DNA of 64,000 bases from Lunularia cruciata (Eukaryota > Streptophyta > Marchantiopsida > Lunulariales > Lunulariaceae). This document shows positions 10,389 through 19,864 of the stretch, in pieces (positions within the stretch are counted from its first letter, which is position 1; the number at the start of each line of letters is the position of its first letter). Location of the stretch: the NCBI GenBank assembly GCA_948567375.1, contig OX419756.1:687001-751000 (forward strand), written 5' to 3'. Made by a program: the position numbers and the translations under genes. Under the pieces are notes generated by a model. That model was not told the origin of the DNA, did not search any database, and worked only from the letters and a program-made list of their open reading frames with translations.

Positions 10389-10839
10389 TATCACGCTATT
10401 TGTAGTTCCGCATCTAGTTGCTCCGACACTGGAGTTCCAGTGATAGTAGTTAGAGTTATTCTAGTAGTTTCTCAGGGACTACTTTCCGATAGTCTGATTT
10501 GGTGTTCGGGGTACTGACTTCACGGTGGAGCCCACCATCACTTTGCACCGTTCGCACCGTCAAGTGTGCCGTCAGCGAGACCGTTAGGGTTCCAGTGCTA
10601 GCTCGAGTCCAGGGGGTATAGTTTTGAAGTGAGCTCCAGAGAGCTCACTTCTCTGATGTTGAGCCTTCGAGTTCCTGGCTATAGTGGACAGAGGCCGGCG
10701 AGCGTCACTTGGATTCTCTATGCTTGAGTGGGCGTGGCTTGACTGTAATCAGTGCCCAGTTGTTGGCAGTTTATAGAGTGATAGATCAAGTACTGATTTG
10801 AGTTGAGTTGAGTTGAAAGTGTTAAGCAATCTGATTACA
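10389..10839 (+). repeat. Terminal repeat A1 of copy B
   Basis: 451 bp, TATCACGC...GATTACA, roughly 95% identical by eye to A2 at 17430-17874 and homologous to A1 of copy A. It starts TA where the other copies start TG, probably a point mutation. The conserved 11-bp-arm hairpin is at 10626-10651. Confidence 0.85.
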
Positions 10840-11537
10840 TCAGAGAAGTGAAGTCAGGGGGAAATCGGGTGTGGATCGTGGTAGCTCGATTCAAGTTCTG
10901 TGTTTCCCTAGTGTGCAGAAGCTCGTTCAGTTGATGCAGATTTGGCAGTTAGGCGGAGGGTGTGCGGAAGCGCTGGCCAAATTTCAAGCAAAGAAGGAGC
11001 AAATTTTGAGTAGTGTTGTGATTTTGAGCTTAGGAGGTGAAGGCAGGACCAATCTGTTGCGAGTTGGGCTCAAAAAGTGAAATTGAAGGTGGAGTTGGGA
11101 AGCTCTTCTCATGAAATTGTGATTTGGAAAAACCTATTTTGTCAATTTGGCTCGAGTGGAAAGTTAGTGGGGAATTTGGCGGACATCCATCTTTAGGGTT
11201 TACGTCAAATTTTATGTCAAATTTTGGGCCAGAATTGGAGGAGTTTCACTGTTTGGCCAGATTTGGAGAAGTTTTGCTAGTTTGGAGGAGTTTCGCAGAT
11301 TTGGAGAAGTTTCGCCAATTTTGCGAGTTGGGCTTAGAAAATGAAATTGAAGGTGGAGTTGGGAAGCTCTTCTCATGAAATTGTGATTTGGAAAAACCTA
11401 TTTTGTCAATTTGGCTCGAGTGGAAAGTTAGCGGGGGATTTGGTGGTCATCCATCTTTAGGGTTTACGTCAGATTTTGGGCCAGAATTGGAGGAGTTTCG
11501 CTGTTTGGCCAGATTTGGAGAAGTTTTTCACCCTATT
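10840..11537 (+). other. Leader of copy B with a 264-bp tandem duplication
   Basis: It begins TCAGAGAAGTGAAG, a weak partial match to an initiator-Met primer site. A unit starting GAGTTGGGCT occurs at 11061 and again at 11325 (period 264 bp; the second copy is partial, to about 11530). Both contain GAAATTGAAGGTGGAGTTGG and short TTTGGAGAAGTTTTGC-type repeats. Copy A has a single copy of this unit. No coding function is seen. Confidence 0.7.
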
Positions 11538-12626
11538 CTTTCATGCTATCAGAGGTATTGCAGACGACATCCATGGTTCCTAGACGTCCCAGTGCAGGTG
11601 TGGTAGGTGGTGATGGAGTACATGATGGACTACCTGCTAGTCAGCCACCTGCTACTACACAGATTGAGTCTAGCATGATGTTGGGGGCGGCTCAGCTGAT
11701 TATGCGGCATCCTTTGTTTTCAGCCATGTTTACATTGGGACTTGACCAGCCCCAGTGTTCCGATTGGTTGCCACGTTGTGTGAGAGTAGGGATGGTGCAA
11801 TTCCTACTACTAGAGCAGAGGTGGTTGGTAGTGGATCTGACTTGGTTGAGGAGCATGGATCCGTTCAGCAACCAGTGGGTTGTGGCAGGCAGCAGCGGCT
11901 AGATTGGATGAGTTGCCAGCTAGACCGGCCTTTGAGAGAGCACGGTTTACACCTGGTGTTGTCCTGTTAGATAACCAGAGGGAGATCTTTCGTTTGGTGG
12001 GACCTTCAGGGAAGGTCTATACACCACAGAGAGTCTTGTTAGACTCTGGTGCGCAGCCCTTTATGTTGGGGAAGGCTGCAATTGTTGGTCTGGAGTTACG
12101 GAAGACCAATGTGGAGAGGTGTCCATTTCAGATCCAGACATCTCTTGGTGGTGGTTTGACACAATACATCATACGTGGAGAGCTTGTTGTCCAGGTTCAG
12201 CCTGGTCATCCGACTGATAGCTCGGTGGTGAGAGCTCAGGCTATTGCAATGATAGCTGAGTCATATGATGTGCTAGTTGGGGGAGCGGTGTTATACCCCA
12301 TGGGTTTCAGCATTGACTATTGGGAGGAGACAGCCTCTTATAGACCTGGTTGGCAGTTTGGTGAGGGACGGGTATATCGCCTACCAGTACATTTCAGTAG
12401 TGGCAATCTTGGCTCACTACAGTCCGGGACCATGGCAGCATCAGTTTTGGCTTTCAGCGGTGCTGTTACTTGGCCTGGTGAGTTGTTGGAGGGGAACGCC
12501 CATGCAGAGGATACTCCAGTACCAGAGGAGATCACTCGGCTATGGAGTATGACTGGGATTGTTCCATCCACCTTGGATGTTTCATTGTGGAGTTCAGAGG
12601 AGGCATTGCAGCAACATGCAGATTAG
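11538..12626 (+). pseudogene. Aspartic protease region of copy B
   Basis: The 249-codon open stretch 11880-12626 contains VLLDSGAQPFMLGKA (active-site DSGA, near 12034-12080) and IAESYDVLVGGAVLYPMGF, as in copy A. The upstream part (from 11543, in another frame) matches copy A's pre-protease segment but loses frame between about 11725 and 11880. It ends at a TAG (12624-12626) shared with copy A; copy C reads CAA. The protease would mature the polyprotein. Confidence 0.75.
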
Positions 12627-13733
12627 TTGGTGCAGCAGGCTTGGAGTGGAGCCTTTGTACCATCAGGGGATGAGTGTGAGGATGAGCCTCCAGAGGCGAT
12701 TGCTTTGACACCTTTGGATACCACACTCATTGCTTGGCAGTACCCAGTAGAGGAGGTATGCCTATTGGAGTTGTTTGGTGGGATCAGCACCGGACTAGCT
12801 ACGGTGTTACACGCGGGTATCCGAGTACAGAGGTACTTGTATGTAGAGAGAGATGAGACTACTAGGCGAGTCTCTCTACATCATGTGGCACACTTGGCCT
12901 ATCGGTATCCGGAGTTATTACCGATGTCAGCAGTCAAAGGTTACCAGAAGGCCTTAGCAGGAGACATTTCCTTATTGGGGGCGCATGACCTAGAGAGACA
13001 TGGGCCTGTTCACTTGGTGATTTCTGGATGGCAATGTCAGGGACATACACATGCGGACCGCGGTTTGGGTCTTCAGGATCCTCGTTTTGGTGTGTTTTGG
13101 GAGATGTTACGGATACTACGACATCTCCAGGTTCATTAGTCTGTTTCTCGAGCTTACCTTTTGGAGAACGTTCCTTTGATGGGTGATTCATGAACTAGAG
13201 TGGTGGCGAGTACACATCAGGTCCATTCATGGATGGGACCTGCTGTATTGTTAGATGCAGCCAGAGTGGGATCACGGGCTCATTGTCTTCGCCTTTGGTG
13301 GACAAACCTTTTACTCAGAGAGGTTCTACAGCATAGTTATGATGGGATTCAGCGACTAGACCACATTCTTGTTGATGATATCTTGGATGTTGCGCGTCAG
13401 TCTCAAACAGTGGTAGTGGCTGATAGGTCACCTATGGCAGTGGTGAACCAAGTTGGACAGCCTAGAGCTTCATTTCCTACACTCATGAGTTTCCCAGGCT
13501 CTCATGCTTTTTGAGAGGGAGGACCTGGACTTGTTTGGGACTCACAGTTACAGCAGTTGGTGGAGCCCAATGCTGATGAGAGAGAGCGGGCGATGGGTTT
13601 TCGCACCGGTATTACCGCTATTCCAGCAGTGTCAGAGGCATCCAGGCGTTAGGTGTTAGGTCAGGCTATGGACCTGAACTGTTTGACCTGGATTGTGAGC
13701 CTTGGTTTGGCAGAGCAGCGTAGGATGCGCTTG
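12627..13733 (+). pseudogene. C5-cytosine DNA methyltransferase domain of copy B
   Basis: Motif I LLELFGGISTGL is encoded at about 12761-12797. Motif II-like YLYVERDETTRRV follows. Motif IV reads ISGWQCQGHTHAD near 13020-13050: the catalytic Cys is kept but the preceding Pro, present in copies A and C, is Gln. Motif VI YLLENVPL is near 13155-13178, motif VIII-like GSRAHCLRLWWTN near 13269-13305, and motif IX-X NADERERAMGFRTG ... VLGQAMDLNCLTW at 13568-13700. Stops are at 13137-13139 (CAG in copy A), about 13191 (TGC to TGA), 13512-13514 (TGA in all copies) and about 13651. The first 170 codons are open. The domain sits in frame with protease and RT, so methyltransferase would have been released from, or acted within, the polyprotein. 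Confidence 0.85.
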
Positions 13734-14099
13734 ATAGGCATCACCACTCGGACACTTGTGAGCCCTGTGCCTATCGAGACGATTCAAGCACATGCTGGGG
13801 GCGATGGACCGAGTGGACATGGTATTCTTGGGACACATCCAATAGCTACTAGGGAGAGTGGTCTACTTGGAGTCCATCCAGGTGAGCGTGGGCTACTTGG
13901 ATTACACCCTTGGTCCACATGGGATGCAGCCAGAGGACGTGTGGAGCTTGCAGCCAGAGTGGAGGGAGTTTTTCACACAGAGGTTGGGACCTCTAGTGGT
14001 CGGGAGCATGACACTGTTGCTCCCAAGGGCCCAGTGTAGCAACCAGTCAGTACGTCTTCCACTCCTACTATAGTTACAGAGGATACTTGGGAGCCAGAT
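13734..14099 (+). other. DNMT-RT linker of copy B pol
   Basis: Continuation of the pol frame with GILGTHP, GLLGVHP and GLLGLHP repeats and a TAG at 14037-14039, the same place as in copy A. No domain is recognised. Confidence 0.5.
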
Positions 14100-14960
14100 C
14101 TTGGACCCAAGCTTACTGGAGAGGAAAGACGGAGGGTTTGGAGGTTCTTGAGGAGTCACACAAATTGTTTTGCCTTTAGTATGAAGGATTTGGGTGCTCT
14201 GAAGGGACCTGGTATAAGGATTGAGCTGACTAGCAACACACCTATTTTCCGACGTCCTTATCGATATAGTGATATGGAGAGGACATTGATTCAGAGCCGG
14301 AGTAGTGACCTTTTTGAGGTTGGTTTGGTGGAGATTTCACATGGAGAGTATGCATTAACGATAGTGATGCCAGCCAAGAAGGATATGCATGGCAACTATA
14401 CAGATAGGCGGATGTGTGGAGATTGCCGTCCTATCAAGCGACAAACCAGGGCTGATCGGTATGCCATGCCTACACCGGAGGAGATTTTTTATGCGATTGG
14501 GCATGCAAAGATCTTCAGTACTTTGGATCTTCGAGCAGGATATCATCAGTTGCCGATCAGGGAGGAAGATAAGTCCAAGACAACATTTTGGGCTATTGAT
14601 CCTCACGGCAAGGATGTGTTATATCAGTGGAGGTTCTTACCATTTGGGTTGAAGAACACTCCTGCTGAGTTCCAGAGGGTCATGGATACGATCCTAGCTG
14701 GATTGGATTTTGCTAGGTGTTATATTGATGACATTTTGGTCTATAGCACTACTGTGGAGGAGCATGAGAGACAGTTGTTGGAGGTGTTTGAGAGGTTGAG
14801 ATCTCATGGACTCAAACTACATCCTGGGAAGTGTAGGTTCTTCCACGAGCAGGTTGAGTATTTGGGTCACACTATCTACCCCGGAGGACTTGGTGTTCAG
14901 CAGACCAAGGTGGAGGCTATTGCATGTATTCCTCGGCCTACGGATGTGAGCAGAGTGTGA
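14100..14960 (+). pseudogene. Reverse transcriptase of copy B
   Basis: A 270-codon open stretch covers nearly the whole Ty3/gypsy RT: RIELTSNTPIFRRPYRYS, MCGDCRPIKRQT, FSTLDLRAGYHQLPI, FLPFGLKNTPAEFQRVMD, CYIDDILVYS (catalytic YIDD at about 14720-14733) and KLHPGKCRFF. It ends at a TGA (14958-14960) shared with copy A and replaced by CAA in copy C. It copies element RNA into DNA. This is the best-preserved RT of the three. Confidence 0.92.
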
Positions 14961-15707
14961 GCATTCCTTGGGTTGGCGAACTTCTATTGCCGCTATGTTA
15001 GAGGATTTAGTGCCATTGCCAAGGCCTTGACGAAGCTGACCAAGCTTACACAGGAGTGGTGTTGGGGAGATGAGCAGGAGAGAGCTTTTGTAGAGCTCAA
15101 GGAGAGGTTGACATCTGCTCCTATTTTGAGGAGACTGATCAGGGGACAACCATTTCAGGTTCACACTGATTGGAGTATGTTGGGGCTTGGAGCGGTGCTC
15201 ACCCAGCATGATGATGAGGAGAAGGAGTTTGTGGTGGCTTATGCTAGTCGCTCCAACAATTCAGCGGAGGCAAAGTATAGTTCATATGAGGGAGAGTGCT
15301 TGGCAGCAGTTTGGGCAGTAGCCGATTTCCGATGTTACCTATTTGGTAACCCCTTCACTCTCATCACTGATCATCAGCCATTGAAGTGGTTGATAGAGTC
15401 CGACAAGCTTTCAAGGAAGCTTGCACGATGGGCTCTGATTTTACAGGAGTATGATTTCATGGTTGTTCACAGACCTGGAGTGGTGAACCGTGATGCAGAT
15501 GGGTTGAGTAGAAACCCATGTCCCAGCCAGCAGGATCAGACCGGAGCACGTTGGCATGGTGAGACAGATGAGGAGATGGTGCCAGGTTGGCATGCATTGG
15601 CCTTTCTGTGTATATTTGCAGAGACTTTGGTGGTATCTCTCTCAGCGCATACAGGAGGAGTTATTGAGGTCACAGATCCAGAGAGTGAAGATATTGGTAC
15701 AGTTTAG
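14961..15707 (+). pseudogene. RT connection and RNase H of copy B
   Basis: The open stretch 14973-15707 (244 codons) shows FQVHTDWSMLGLGAVLTQ, SSYEGECLAAVWAVADF, LITDHQPLKWL and VVHRPGVVNRDADGLSRNP, the canonical Ty3/gypsy RNase H signature. The catalytic Asp, Glu and Asp residues are present. It ends at TAG TGA just before the integrase. Confidence 0.9.
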
Positions 15708-15719
15708 TGAGATATTCAT

Positions 15720-16811
15720 GATGATGTCTTAGTGATGGACTATCTTCGCACTGGTGTTGTGGGTGGCACAGTTGGGGCCAAGGAGAGAGACCGTGTTCTT
15801 CAGCGAGCCAGACGGTTCAGATTGGAGGGTAGACACCTTTTGCGTGTATGGGAGGATGGTAGAGTGCGAGTAGTACCACTTCCATCACAGAGACCACAGT
15901 TGGTCCGTCATGCTCATGAGGAGCTAGGACATTTTGGAGTAAAGCGTACATATAGCTTACTCCAGAGTCATTATTGGTGGTGCGGTATGCAGACTAAGGT
16001 ACAGCAGTTTGTTGCCAGATGTATGGTTTGTGACCGAGTTAGAGCATCATTCAATGCTCCTACGCCACAGTTACACCCATTACCTATCATGGGATTGGGT
16101 TACCGTTGGAGTTTGGACTTCACAGGACCTTTATCGCTGACTGTGAGACATCATCGGTATGTTTTGGTGATGGTGGAGCACTTCTCTAAGTGGATTAAGT
16201 TGGTGGCACTTCCTGACAAGTCTAGTGAAGAGACAACTTACTCGTTCTTGGATCAAGTTCTTAGTCATTTTGGTGCACCAACTGAGGTTTTGACTGATCA
16301 GGGTACAGAGTTCTTGGGAGAGTTTCAAGTCTTGTGTGACAAGGCTTTGATTGATCATCGTACTACATCCCAAGATCACCTTGAGGAAGATGGCTTAGCA
16401 GAGAGAGTGGTTCAGACGGTGAAGAGAGGATTGCAAAAGTATGGTTTGCAGAGAGGCCACTTGGGAGATTGGGATCTCTAGTTACCTTGGTTGGCCATGG
16501 GCTATCGGTTCAGCCGGCAAGCCTCCTTAGCATCCTTCTCTCCATACTTTCTACTCTATGGACGAGATCCAGATTTACCTGCAGCCATTTGTCGAGATGC
16601 TACTGTAGTTTTGGACTTGGATGACCCCGATGTGTGGATGAGCGCATGTTCTCAAAGGGCAGAGATCTTTCGGAGAGTGATGCCGATGGCCTTTGAGAAC
16701 TTGGCGATTGCTCAGCATAGAGATACTTTACGCTATGCTACCATTCAAGGAGGAGGTTATAGATCCTCGATTCGTCGATTTCATCTAGGCGACTATGTAT
16801 ATCTACAGTAG
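15720..16811 (+). pseudogene. DDE integrase of copy B
   Basis: The HHCC zinc finger reads HAHEELGHFGVKRTY with CMVCDRV. The core reads YRWSLDFTGPLSLT (first Asp), EVLTDQGTEFLGEF (second Asp) and EEDGLAERVVQTVKR (Glu, about 34 residues after the second Asp). One TAG at 16479-16481 splits core from C-terminal region. The latter (16491-16808) has FSPYFLLYGRDPDLP, typical of Ty3/gypsy integrases. A further TAG at 16809-16811 precedes the PHD segment. Integrase joins element DNA to the chromosome. No tyrosine recombinase was seen despite the split repeats. Confidence 0.9.
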
Positions 16812-17153
16812 ACAGCACCGACGACACTTGATGTTTCTACAGGCCGCACTATCTTGAGGGTGCGCGAGATTTTGCCATCTGGAGTCCTTGTGTCAGAAGG
16901 ACGTGATGGTGTTGTTTGGAAGGATCATGTGTGCAATTGTGCGCCATGCCACATCCCAAACATTGATGGTACTATGGACCCAAGCTTGGCACTTGTATGT
17001 GCAGGCTTAAGGTGTATGTTATGTGGCTCTTCTGGTGGAGCTGCTACTATGTTAGTGTGTGATAGCTGTTGGAGAGGATGGCATATGGCATGTATGACTC
17101 CTCCCCTCACGGTGGTTCCTCAGGGACAGTGATTATGTCCTAGATGTACTTGA
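16812..17153 (+). pseudogene. C-terminal PHD finger of copy B pol
   Basis: Following the integrase in frame, about 30 residues after RILPSGVLV-type SH3/GPF-like sequence, is a C4HC3 PHD finger. It reads LRCMLCGSSG, MLVCDSCWRGWHMACMTPPL, VVPQGQ and LCPRCT (17013-17147). All eight metal ligands are present. The usual Trp before LCPRC is a stop (TGA 17130-17132, TAG in copy C), a TGG decay. The natural end is the TGA at 17151-17153. PHD fingers bind histone H3 tails. Here it occupies the position of the chromodomain in chromoviruses, so a role in targeting integration is a reasonable inference. Confidence 0.8.
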
Positions 17154-17320
17154 CCTATAGCTAGTTCATTCATTATATGGTATAGATTGCAGACAGGCGA
17201 CTAACGATGGGGCTCCATAGCACCCGGCCTCCTGATCTTTGCCCATTAGAGGGTATACCATATACTTAGAGTAGATGGCTATCTGGAGTTAGAGGGACTT
17301 AACCGCCAGCTAGGGGGGCA
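17154..17320 (+). other. 3' untranslated segment and polypurine tract of copy B
   Basis: Non-coding sequence conserved in copy C (25440-25589). It ends in a purine-rich TAGGGGGGCA at 17311-17320, immediately followed by B1. This tract is the best plus-strand primer candidate. It sits before B1, not directly before A2. Confidence 0.6.
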
Positions 17321-17423
17321 ATTGTGGCACTTTAGAGTCTATGTATGACTTATGTATGAGTTGTGCTTCTATAGTGTATGATGTTGACAGTGATGTATGT
17401 TGTGTAGCGATGTATATACGCAC
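17321..17423 (+). repeat. Internal repeat B1 of copy B
   Basis: 103 bp, ATTGTGGCAC...TATACGCAC. It is identical to B2 (17875-17977) except for one base. A six-base spacer (AATAGC) separates it from A2. Confidence 0.85.
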
Positions 17424-17429
17424 AATAGC

Positions 17430-17874
17430 TGTCACACCATTTGTAGTTCTGCATCTAGTTGCTCGGACACTAGAGTTCCAGTGATAGTAGTTAGAGTTAT
17501 TCTAGTAGTTTCTCAGGGACTACTATCCGACAGTCTGATTTGGTGTTTGGGGTACTGATTTCACGGTGGGGCCCACCGTCACTTTGCACCGTTCGCACCG
17601 TCGAGTGTGCCGTTAGCGGGACCATTAGGGTTCCAGTGCTAGCTCAAGTCCAAGGGGGTATAGTTTTGAAGTGAGCTCCAGAGAGCTCACTTCTCTGATG
17701 TTGAGCCTTCGAGTTCCTGGCTATGGTGGACAGAGGCCGGCGAGCGTCACTTGGATTCTCTATGCTTGAGTGGGTGTGGCTTGACTGTAATCAGTGCCCA
17801 GTTGTTGGCAGTTTATAGAGTGACAGATCAAGTACTGATCTGAGTTGAGTTGAGTTGAGTTAAGTAATCTGATT
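17430..17874 (+). repeat. Repeat A2 of copy B
   Basis: About 445 bp, TGTCACACC...AATCTGATT, homologous to A1 (10389-10839). It includes the conserved hairpin at 17668-17693. It is followed without a gap by B2 instead of host or copy C sequence. Confidence 0.85.
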
Positions 17875-17977
17875 ATTGTGGCACTTTAGAGTCTATGTAT
17901 GACTTATGTGTGAGTTGTGCTTCTATAGTGTATGATGTTGACAGTGATGTATGTTGTGTAGCGATGTATATACGCAC
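17875..17977 (+). repeat. Terminal repeat B2 of copy B
   Basis: Second copy of the 103-bp B unit, forming the right end of the insertion with the next four bases (GACA). It is followed by GACCC, the target duplication and the resumed leader of copy C. Confidence 0.8.
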
Positions 17978-17981
17978 GACA

Positions 17982-18420
17982 GACCCTTTATTCTTTGCTT
18001 CTTGTTTGTGCACCATGTTTGTGTGTGGTGCCTTGACTTTAGAGCATTGGTGCTCTAGTGTGCTCTTGGTAGTGAGGCTAGAGTGATGACCAGTCAAACT
18101 ACCTATGTTTCTCTTAGATGAGGTAGGAAGTGATGATTTATACACCATGAGAGTGCATGTTATGATGGCAAGTTACATGTTGCCTTTTCTCCTAGTGTAG
18201 TTGTCATAGTTAGAGCTAAATTAGTCGGTGATGTTCAGTTGGTGGTGTTGGCACTTGGTGGTGATTTTTGGTGGGGTACTTATGATGGTTCTGGTCATAG
18301 GTTGCAAGTTTTGGTTACTTTGTCATGACGGAGTTCTTTGGGGATTTTGGAGGAGATGGCATTGCAATACATAGTGGGTTTACTTGGACTGGCACTAGGT
18401 ATCATCCTATATCTTAGGTT
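17982..18420 (+). other. Leader of copy C, resumed after the insertion
   Basis: It matches the reverse strand of about 5800-6235 in copy A (CTTCTTGTTTGTGCACCATG and following). No ORF is supported. Confidence 0.65.
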
Positions 18421-19570
18421 CCCATGAAAGAGGAGATTGACTTTGAGTTGGAGTTTGGCACAAGAGCTAATTCAATTGAGAGTGCACTTGGTGTGTCCGC
18501 ATTGTTGTTGTGGGACAATGGATGAGATTTATGAGGCCTACAAAAGCCCCAAGCATTTCTTTGGTATAGTGGGTACCATTGAGTTAGATGGCTTCATGTA
18601 GGAGTTTGATAGTTGATGTGATCTATAGCAGATGCAAAACCTAAGTTTATTCACATCCTTCATGGAATTTCAACACTTGGAGTGTCCACCAATGGATGAT
18701 TACCATGAGTTCAAGAGAGCTTACTTGGAAGAGATTGAGCTATGGAGACAATATTGGTATCCAAACTATATCTCCATCATTTCAAGCTTGGTTTCTAGGA
18801 GTCGATGGGCTGTACCCATGAGTTCTAGCTCTAGTAGTGTTGGTGGATCTCTTGGAGATGGTGCTACTATGAGTAGAGTTACTACTACATGAGGTGGTTT
18901 AGTACCGGGGTTTAAACCCATGGTGGAGTTCTTCAATGTTTGAGGCATAACTACTAGGAGGTGCGGACTGACAAGTTAAGGAGCTTGTAGGAGTTCCAAT
19001 GGAAGGCTGGAGAGAGCTTACACAAGGCATACACTCACAAGAGACGACTGATCAGTTTTACTCAAGGAGTTACTGAGGCCTAGGTAGTCCAATTTTCATA
19101 TGGGATATTGGACAAGGAGTTGTGACATAGAGTCTGTGATGCTATGTTATAGGCTACTTCACCTACTTTGGTAGTGGTCTTTGGTTTGGTTGAGCATATT
19201 GAACTCAACATGGTGGAGGAGAGAGTGGTGACATTTGGATATGGTAGGGAGACCTCATCCACAGTTCTTACTTCTTCTAGGTGCAGCAGAGAGCACCATG
19301 CCATGTTGGTTTCCGAGGATAGGGTAAATAGCCCAGATCCTATGGAGTGAGTGGAAGGCCTATATAGCTAGATCTTTACCTTCATTATTGGTCAGCAGTA
19401 GCCAGTGAGTGGTAGTATTACTTGTTGGACTTATGGTGGACCTCACCATAGGAGAGATTGCACTTAGGCAGTGGATCTAGTACCTCTAGTGCATCACAAC
19501 TAGCATAAAGATAGTGTGAGGATCCACATCTAGTAGGAGTGCAGTACTTGCCCTTACTTTTGATACAACC
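18421..19570 (+). pseudogene. gag of copy C
   Basis: Homologous to copy A gag (EEIDFELEFGT, then PPMDDYHEFKRAYLEEIELWRQYW at 18690-18755, then a serine-rich stretch). It is broken by many stops. The zinc-knuckle region is at about 19410-19510, where CWTYGGPHHRRDC has lost one Cys to Tyr. Confidence 0.75.
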
Positions 19571-19864
19571 ATGACTACACGGATTGAGCAATTGTAGCAA
19601 AGATTGGCTAGTATGGCCATAGCTCAAAGGAGATCAGATTTGGGTGCTTAGGCTTCCACCTCATATGCAAGTGATAGAGACATCTAAGACTTCATGTGCG
19701 GAGCAACATAGGTGGATGCATCCATCATAGTGACTAGGAATGCAATACGTGCTCTTGAGCCTAGAGGAGCATTAGTGGAGTTGGACCCATAGAGAGGAGA
19801 GGTTGGGAGATAGGTCAGACTTCCTCAGTCTTTCATGCTCTCTAAGGCCCTATAAACATCATTC

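Larger units (their letters stand above)
10389..17981 (+). mobile_element. DNMT-carrying retroelement, copy B, nested in copy C
   Basis: The layout is A1 (10389-10839), leader, protease, DNMT, linker, RT, RNase H, integrase, PHD finger, purine tract, B1 (17321-17423), A2 (17430-17874), B2 (17875-17977), ending ACGACA at 17981. Copy C leader sequence flanks both ends, and GACC is present at 10385-10388 and 17982-17985 (GGACC/AGACC if 5 bp), a target duplication consistent with DDE-integrase insertion. gag is absent: the leader joins directly to sequence just upstream of the protease at about 11535. Stops and a frameshift make it non-coding as a whole, yet the insertion boundaries are clean. 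Confidence 0.88.

Noticed and set aside
16131-16379. Minus-strand ORF and many similar ORFs opposite pol domains
   Set aside because: Shadows of conserved integrase, RT and DNMT frames on the other strand.
17321-17874. Reading B1+A2 as one ordinary 3' LTR
   Set aside because: Neither left end (7667, 10389) carries a B unit and B2 follows A2 directly, so a plain two-LTR model does not fit. It stays open as a circle-integration artefact.
10389-17981. Classification of the DNMT family as DIRS/Ngaro because of split repeats
   Set aside because: A clear HHCC-DDE integrase and DSGA protease are encoded and no tyrosine recombinase was found, so it is Ty3/gypsy by content.
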